The position numbers and the translations under genes were made by a program. Of a stretch of DNA of 64,000 nucleotides, positions 58,685 through 64,000 are shown one piece after another; position 1 is the first letter of the stretch, and every line of letters starts with the position of its first letter. Under the pieces are notes generated by a model. The model did no database searches, was not told the DNA's origin, and worked only from the letters and a program-made list of their open reading frames with translations. Origin of the DNA: Moniliophthora roreri (Eukaryota > Basidiomycota > Agaricomycetes > Agaricales > Marasmiaceae); assembly GCA_001466705.2 (NCBI GenBank), contig LATX02000175.1, forward strand, positions 372,001-436,000, written 5' to 3'.

Positions 58685-59460
58685 ATGAACACTGTGCCCT
58701 TGAAAGTACCTCTCTTCATCTCCCTTTTTCTTGCGTGGGCCTGGAGCATTATTTCCGCTGCTGCCGGTGAGTACACGTAACATGGACAGTATATATGTGC
58801 GATTGATCATATAATTCTACAGGATTGAACGCACTTGTCAAGTCAAATGATTCAGAAAAGCGTCTTCGTAATCGTTTACCCTCAAACGCAACCATCAACA
58901 TCGACTCCGATGGTGTGTAGCCATATATATGTTTCGTCTCTACAAATTTCTGACTATACTTGCAGATATCCTCCATGCCGGCATTGTCTCGACGGTCGTT
59001 TCCCTGCTCATCGCCGTTTTATGCACGATATACCTCGGACTTCTCCTTGTAAAACAGCTCAACCGCTTGTTCAACGCTTCATTACCCTTCCAGTCGATTT
59101 CACTCGCATTCTGTGCAGTCTGGCTCTTCGCCGTCCAGATCCCATTGACCGTATTCTTTGCAAATAACGAAGCCAAAGTTACTGCTTCCTTTGGACCGAT
59201 CCCTCTTACACAAGAAATCATCCAGAGTATCGCAAGGTCGCTGGGCGTCAGTCCAGCCTACAGGGACATAGATTACCGTGAGTTCTCCAGTCTCAGATAC
59301 ATGTACACGTTTTCTAACTCTTATGGTAGTACGATTGCTAGCAATCTTTCCTTGGTTCACCATTCTGTTCACTTCGATCTTCGCTGTCGTCTCTTTCATG
59401 GCTTCCCGCCGACGAAACTCGCGAAACGCACCCTTGAGCCAGGAGAATGGAAAGGCCTGA
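58685..59460 (+). CDS. Small four-hydrophobic-segment membrane protein
   Basis: Exons: 58685-58766, 58823-58912, 58966-59277, 59330-59460 (204 aa). The N-terminus (MNTVPLKVPLFISLFLAWAW) is a signal peptide or first membrane segment. A ~35-residue polar, likely luminal/extracellular stretch with Asn-rich possible glycosylation sites (NDS, NAT) follows. Three more hydrophobic segments come next: TVVSLLIAVLCTIYLGLLL, ISLAFCAVWLFAVQIPLTVF and LLAIFPWFTILFTSIFAVV. The last ~20 residues are basic then polar (ASRRRNSRNAPLSQENGKA), fitting a cytosolic tail. No family recognised; such small multi-span proteins are frequent orphans in mushrooms. Confidence 0.75.
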
Positions 59461-59774
59461 GCTACCGGGAACTCGTTTGTATCCTTATCTGTTATTTCTT
59501 TTTTCGTCTTCGTTTGGGACTGGATGTGTCTCCTTGACTCTTTTCTCATCCTCTGCATACATGTGTCATTACCGGAATTTGGTGTATACCACCCATACCG
59601 TTGTCTTTGTGTATCTTACCTCGACCCAGAGCACTGTAATCGATAGCAAAATGCTCTTCGCTTCTTGGTACCCAGTATGGTGTCACTCGATTCAAATTGT
59701 CAACGGTGGCTAGGGATCGTCATCGTCGTCATCGCCAACCTTCCGTCAGCGCGTCAGCGCGGGGGCTGGGTACA
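59461..59774. other. 3' flank and left edge of a repeat element
   Basis: No gene. A GCGTCAGCGC-type duplication (GTCAGCGCGTCAGCGCGG) just before 59770 lies at the outer edge of the inverted-repeat element. Confidence 0.4.
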
Positions 59775-59992
59775 GTCGATTAGTATTACTCGGACTTTTC
59801 CGAGATCGCGTGATCTGCCCATTTTCAGCCCGCGAAGCGGGGGTGGGTTGGGTTAGCGGTTAGGTGGTTAGGGGTTAGGCAGTAGGGTCTGGGGATGGAT
59901 ATATGTATAAAAAGGCGAGGGATGGTACTTACAGGTGCGTAGAAATAGTGACATCATTGGCGTTCGGAGTTTTCCGAGTAATACTAATCGAC
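59775..59992. mobile_element. MITE-like element: 20-bp perfect terminal inverted repeats around a telomere-like core
   Basis: The left end 59775-59794 (GTCGATTAGTATTACTCGGA) is repeated exactly in reverse complement at 59973-59992, 218 bp end to end, with less exact extension inside and outside. Next to the left end are perfect hairpins CTCGGACTTTTCCGAG, AGATCGCGTGATCT and CCCGCGAAGCGGG. The core (59838-59885) is TTAGGG-like: GGGTTGGGTTAGCGGTTAGG, TGGTTAGGGGTTAGG. A GGATATATGTATAAAAAGGC segment follows, similar to that after the telomere-like tract at 46416. No transposase frame, so non-autonomous if mobile. Target-site duplication was not evident. Confidence 0.6.
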
Positions 59993-60386
59993 CATAGCCT
60001 CGGCGCGGGGGGAGGCCCGATCAGCTGGCGGAATCGCCGGACGGGCAGCAACAACCTGTCACGTAACGTAACGGTTCCCGGCCAGTCAACTCAACTATGA
60101 AAACTCTAGGTCATGCAAGGATCCCTGTACCTTGTGTTTGACCAGAGTCAGGATTTCTCCAAATGTTTATCCACGCGGCCATAGAAGGTTACATATATTG
60201 AATTGGGAGTCGGAAGACACCTGAAGGCGCATTTATGAACAACCATTCTTCATCGTTATTCCGATTCACGATTCGCCACTCACGAGGACGTATTTCTCGA
60301 AGGGAAAGCGGGAGAGTGGAAATTCTACTGTACATAACGGATTTGCCATGAGAGCATAATCTCAATCATCTGATACTTACCAGGAG
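59993..60386. other. Promoter region of right SDR
   Basis: No gene. A GC-rich patch borders the repeat element (60000-60040). The SDR promoter and leader must lie further right. Confidence 0.4.
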
Positions 60387-61619
60387 ATGGCAGAATCCAC
60401 AGAGAAACGAACAGCCCTGGTTACTGGCGCAGGTGAGTAGCCCCAAAGATCGCTTACAGTCAGTGCACCCATTGAATAGACTGGTAGGCAGAGGCATTGG
60501 CCAAGGAATCGCTTTACAGCTCGCTCGAGACGGGTACAATGTCGCTATCAATGATATTCCTAGTCAAGAGAATCAAGCGATGCAAGTCTTGAAGCAAATC
60601 GAGGAGATTGGAGCTCGTGGATCTTTGCATTTGGCGGATGTCAGCGACGAAGAACAGGTGAAGAGGATGATTGATGAAGTTGTGAAGGAGCATGGACTGT
60701 TGGATGTGGTACGTTTTTTTTTGAATCGAGCGGATTTTCTTGCTGGCTGAAGGATGATTTGTAGATGGTAGCCAACGCAGGCGTCGTCATACTCAAGTCG
60801 GTTTTTGACAGTGATGCATTCAAACTTATATGTTATGCCAGAACATTTTCCTGACTGCGTGGCCACAACATATAGCTTCTGTGGAAGACCTGGACAAGCT
60901 CATGTCTGTCAACGTCAAAGGAACATTTCTATGCTACAAGTACGCGGGGAAGCAGATGATTGCTCAAGGAAAAGGCGGGAGAATCATCGGTGCTAGTTCT
61001 GTCACAGGAAAGCAAGGTTAGTTCATACACATCTTACCGTTTTTCGAAAGGACTGATATAGTGTGCGGTACAGCCATGGAAATGTTTTCGGTTTATTCCG
61101 CAAGTAAATTCGCTATTCGAGGTCTTACACAGGCGTTTGGTAAGGATTCGTCCTTTTCGTACTTATGGATATGGTCCTGAATAACGACAGCTCGAGAACT
61201 CGGTCCTCATAAGATTACTGTGAATGCATACGCACCAGGCACAATCCTCACGGACATGAGTCAGTATTCATCACAATCGCTTGGCCCCTCATATCTGATC
61301 CTCTCTCTCTAGTTGATTATGTTGAACGGGTGACCGGAGCTGAACCAGGGGCAGTGAAAGCAAAGGTTCGTAAGAAGCTTGAACTGTGATCAAAAGTTGA
61401 TATTTCATTTGTAGATGGCAACACTCACTTGTGTTGGATACAACGGAACACCCGCCGAAATTGCGAGTCTGGTATCATACCTTGCGTCGAAAGAAGCACA
61501 TTTTATAACCGGCCAAAGTGTAAGTATCAAAGTATTCGACATGCTTGTCATAGAAAGCGGATTACTGAGGAAGACCTGCGCTCTAGGTCTCGTGTAACGG
61601 CGGAATGTTCTTTGACTAA
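60387..61619 (+). CDS. Short-chain dehydrogenase/reductase, acetoin-reductase-like (right copy)
   Basis: Same SDR family as the copy at 46921-48242. Start ATG 60387 (MAESTEKRTALVTGAG), first intron after TGAG, then GRGIGQGIALQLARDGYNVA, ADVSDEEQVKRMIDEVV, MVANAGV, SVEDLDKLMSVNVKGTFLCY, GRIIGASSVTGKQG, YSASKFAIRGLTQAF and NAYAPGTILTDM. The C-terminus EIASLVSYLASKEAHFITGQ, then SVSCNGGMFFD, ends at 61619 once a ~70 bp intron (GTAAGT to CTCTAG) is removed. Catalytic Ser/Tyr/Lys are all present. It is convergent with the NNFINFC gene; the stops are only about 110 bp apart. Confidence 0.92.
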
Positions 61620-61726
61620 AACCATAAGGATGCCCGGTCTTCGGTTGAATTAGAATATCATGCTTGGGTATGTCAACCACAACCATGTACACCTATACAA
61701 TACAATCAATAGCTGCCTAGCGACGA

Positions 61727-64000
61727 CTACCGCTGAGGAACAGCAACAGTATGATACGATGGTGCCAGAGACGTAACAGTATTCGTCCGATGAAGGGCTA
61801 CAGGAGAGTTATCCTCAGGTGACCGAAGACGACTGGATGATGACTCTGCAGTATAACTTGTGGTTCGGGTAGTCGAAGTCCCATGGGAGCGCTTTTCCGC
61901 CGAAATCCCCGGGGGAAGGCTCCCGGATAAGAAAGTTCCTTCACCGTTGCCTACATAGTACGGTCTAACTTCGCCTGGCTGCATAGGAGGTAGCGGTGGA
62001 GGTGGTATGTAGGATGGTTGCTGTAAGTATGCTGGGTAATTGCCCTGAGCTTGGTATGCCATCTGGGGTATAAACATGGCCGCCTCTCTCTTCCGCCTGT
62101 GACGACGGAAAAATAGAAGTGCAACAATGAGAGCAATGAGAGCAACACCTCCCAATGCGCCACCAACGGCGGCGCCGACGTTGACGCTAGACCTGAAGCG
62201 AAGTTTGATGAGAAATTAAGCTGGACAATGGCGATGTATACAAACTTTGGTTGAGATTCGGGGTTGGGCTATAAGAAAAAATTCATTAGACGTTTGTTCC
62301 TCCCTGATGAGAGGGTCAACTTACGCCTCCGGTGTTGGTCCCTGTAGGTCCAGCGACGATAGTATTTGCTGTTGTGGATCCATTTCCACCATCACCGACC
62401 GTGAACTGTAGCATGAACAACTTCAGTAAAGAATCAAACTGAATAGATGCAGATGAGACTCACATATATCGCGTCATTAACCGCGCCATGCTGGGCCACA
62501 GGTAAAACTACGGGGTAATGGTTTGCTGTCAGTGCAATAGATGAAAGTCTGTAGAACCCAGCAGGCAGTCCATTTGTGATATTGGTCGTAAGAATCCCGT
62601 TCTCATCCGTCTCTATTAGTGCTGTGGATACGGCAATCTTTCGTGGATCAGTGACGCTTGTTTGGTTAATCGCAGTCAGTGCCTCTATCACGATGCGTGA
62701 ATATCCAAAAATCGAGCCATCGAACCCAATTTCTTGGGGTGCGGAGAGGTAGCAGGTGTTGGGATCCGTCATTGCTTGTCTCATGTTGCGAAAGTTCAGC
62801 TTCACAAGGAAAGGAGTATTTGGTGGAAGAGAGTCGCCGTGCTTTGGAGCTTGGAATTTGTGTGAAGGCATTGTATCCTGTGGTGGTATGACGCCTAACG
62901 GCGTGGGGCTACATGAGCCGCTACCCAGTTGTCTACCATTAGTGAGAGGAGTGTTGCCGTCGAGAAGGCAGAAGTTGATAAAGTTATTGATTGATGTCAA
63001 GGACCCAACTTGGCCTGCGATAACGTGAATAAGAGGTAATTCGTCAACGACAGTGGGAAATTTACTTCTCTCAGGCGGATCCTGGCCATCCGATGCAAAT
63101 CCAGTCGCAATGACAGACTGACTCAGAGTCGTCGAGTTCTGGATTGACGCATCGGTACTTGGATCAGTGGTGTTGATTGATGCTCTACCAGTTTGGGCGA
63201 GAGGAACGGACGACCCCAGTGTAGAGCCGCGAGGTGGTAGCCCATCGTTGGTAGCTGTAAACTGTCGAGATAGTCAGTGCCCACAACGATTTGCCGTCGA
63301 TGCAGAAACTCACATAGACAACATCGTCTATTGCACCGTGCTGAAGCACTGGTACCAGAATTGAATGATGGTTCGCCGTCTGTATAGCTGAGGACAACCG
63401 ATAGAATCCTTCCTGCAGCCCATTAGAAACGTTAACAGTCCATACGCCATTGGATGCTGGTTCGGATATGCCTTTGTAAAAAGCAAATACTTTGGGATCG
63501 AGTGGAGCAGTCTGATCAAGAGAATTCATCCTCTCAATCACAATTGCACCGTGTCCATTGACCATCCCTTGAGAGCTCAGTTGTTGTGGTGCTCCAAGAT
63601 AATTGGCCTGTGCATTGACGAAGAGGCCAGTGTTCATGTTGTTCACGGCGAGAGACACGATGAGGTCTGATTCTGCTTTCACAATTACACCATTGGTTGG
63701 GAATTGAAACTTGACGGAGGGCATTCGATCGATAGAGCCAATTTGACCCATTGGAGCGGGATTGCACGAGCCGGTTGTGATTTGTTTGCCATCGGTAAGG
63801 GGTAGATTCACGGTGGCGCAGAAGTTGATGAAATTGTTCACGGATACAAGTGAAGAATCAAAGTCTGAATGGACTAAGTGAGATCAACATACTATGTGGA
63901 ATTTTGGCCAACTCACTTGAAGATGACGTGGTATCAGAGACAGATGTAATGACTTTGGGATCTAAAGAGAGGGAGGTTTGAGGTCCAGTGGTTTGTCGAC
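61727..64000 (-). CDS. Two-domain NNFINFC-type membrane-anchored protein, right copy (5' end outside window)
   Basis: Intact relative of the left gene. Reading from the right edge: TSLSLDPKVITSVSDTTSSS-type start, domain 1 (NNFINFCATVNLPLTDGKQI, SCNPAPMGQIGS, APQQLSSQ, RMNSLDQTAPLDPKV, GLQEGFYRLSS), linker rich in Ser/Thr with SLTSINNFINFC opening domain 2 (PLTNGRQLGSGSC, TPLGVIPPQD, APQEIGFDG, GLPAGFYRLSSIAL). A TM segment follows (VGGALGGVALIALIVALLFF), then a basic RRHRRKREAAM stop-transfer, and a Pro/Gln-rich, then Ser/Thr-rich cytosolic tail ending SLAPSYHTVAVPQR. Domain 1 and 2 are clearly repeated copies of one another. The signal peptide and start must lie beyond 64000. Function unknown; a cell-surface or secretory-pathway location is inferred from the TM topology. 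Confidence 0.85.

Overview
The window is nuclear DNA of a filamentous basidiomycete, most likely an Agaricomycete (mushroom-type fungus). The signs are dense genes split by many 45-60 bp GT-AG introns, CT-rich promoters, long serine-rich disordered stretches in otherwise conserved proteins, and families typical of that group (MLKL-like N-terminal domain kinase, two-domain NNFINFC-type secreted proteins, YAT permease, flavin monooxygenases with signal peptides). No species is identifiable from sequence alone. Gene models were spliced by eye, so exon edges are best estimates. Families were named from remembered motifs without any search.

Layout. 1-7.2 kb: 3' part of PP4 phosphatase catalytic subunit (+), a Rab7-like GTPase with a very large insert (-), a DUF4139 protein carrying an SR-rich insert (+), and a RING-like protein with a hydrophobic C-terminal tail (-). 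7.2-9.25 kb: no intact gene, but a decayed exon/intron tandem repeat. 9.25-13.4 kb: ubiquitin isopeptidase T (Ubp14) and a PhzF-fold protein. 13.4-21.7 kb: two tandem signal-peptide flavin monooxygenases sharing two micro-exons, then an aldehyde dehydrogenase; with PhzF this makes an 8 kb oxidative-metabolism block. 23.6-27.0 kb: a protein kinase with an MLKL-like N-terminal helical domain, convergent with a secreted T1-family ribonuclease. 28.6-42.2 kb: an unusually long Atg4, an amino-acid permease, a serine-rich orphan and an MFS sugar/quinate-type transporter. 42.5-45.5 kb: cysteinyl-tRNA synthetase.

46-64 kb is accessory in character. Short-chain dehydrogenase (SDR) genes and a two-domain, membrane-anchored NNFINFC-type protein each occur twice, about 12-14 kb apart and in opposite orientation. 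There is also a decayed SDR fragment, and two related telomere-like (TTAGGG-type) elements each lie near an SDR; one is bounded by 20-bp perfect inverted repeats. The left NNFINFC gene carries apparent frameshifts. Between the pairs lie an uncharacterised gene, about 1.9 kb of fragmentary reading frames, a conserved F-box-like protein and a small multi-span membrane protein.

How the genes relate: most are unrelated housekeeping or transport functions. The plausible functional groupings are the oxidoreductase block (PhzF, two FMOs, ALDH), the candidate cell-death kinase beside a secreted RNase, and the duplicated SDR/NNFINFC pairs.
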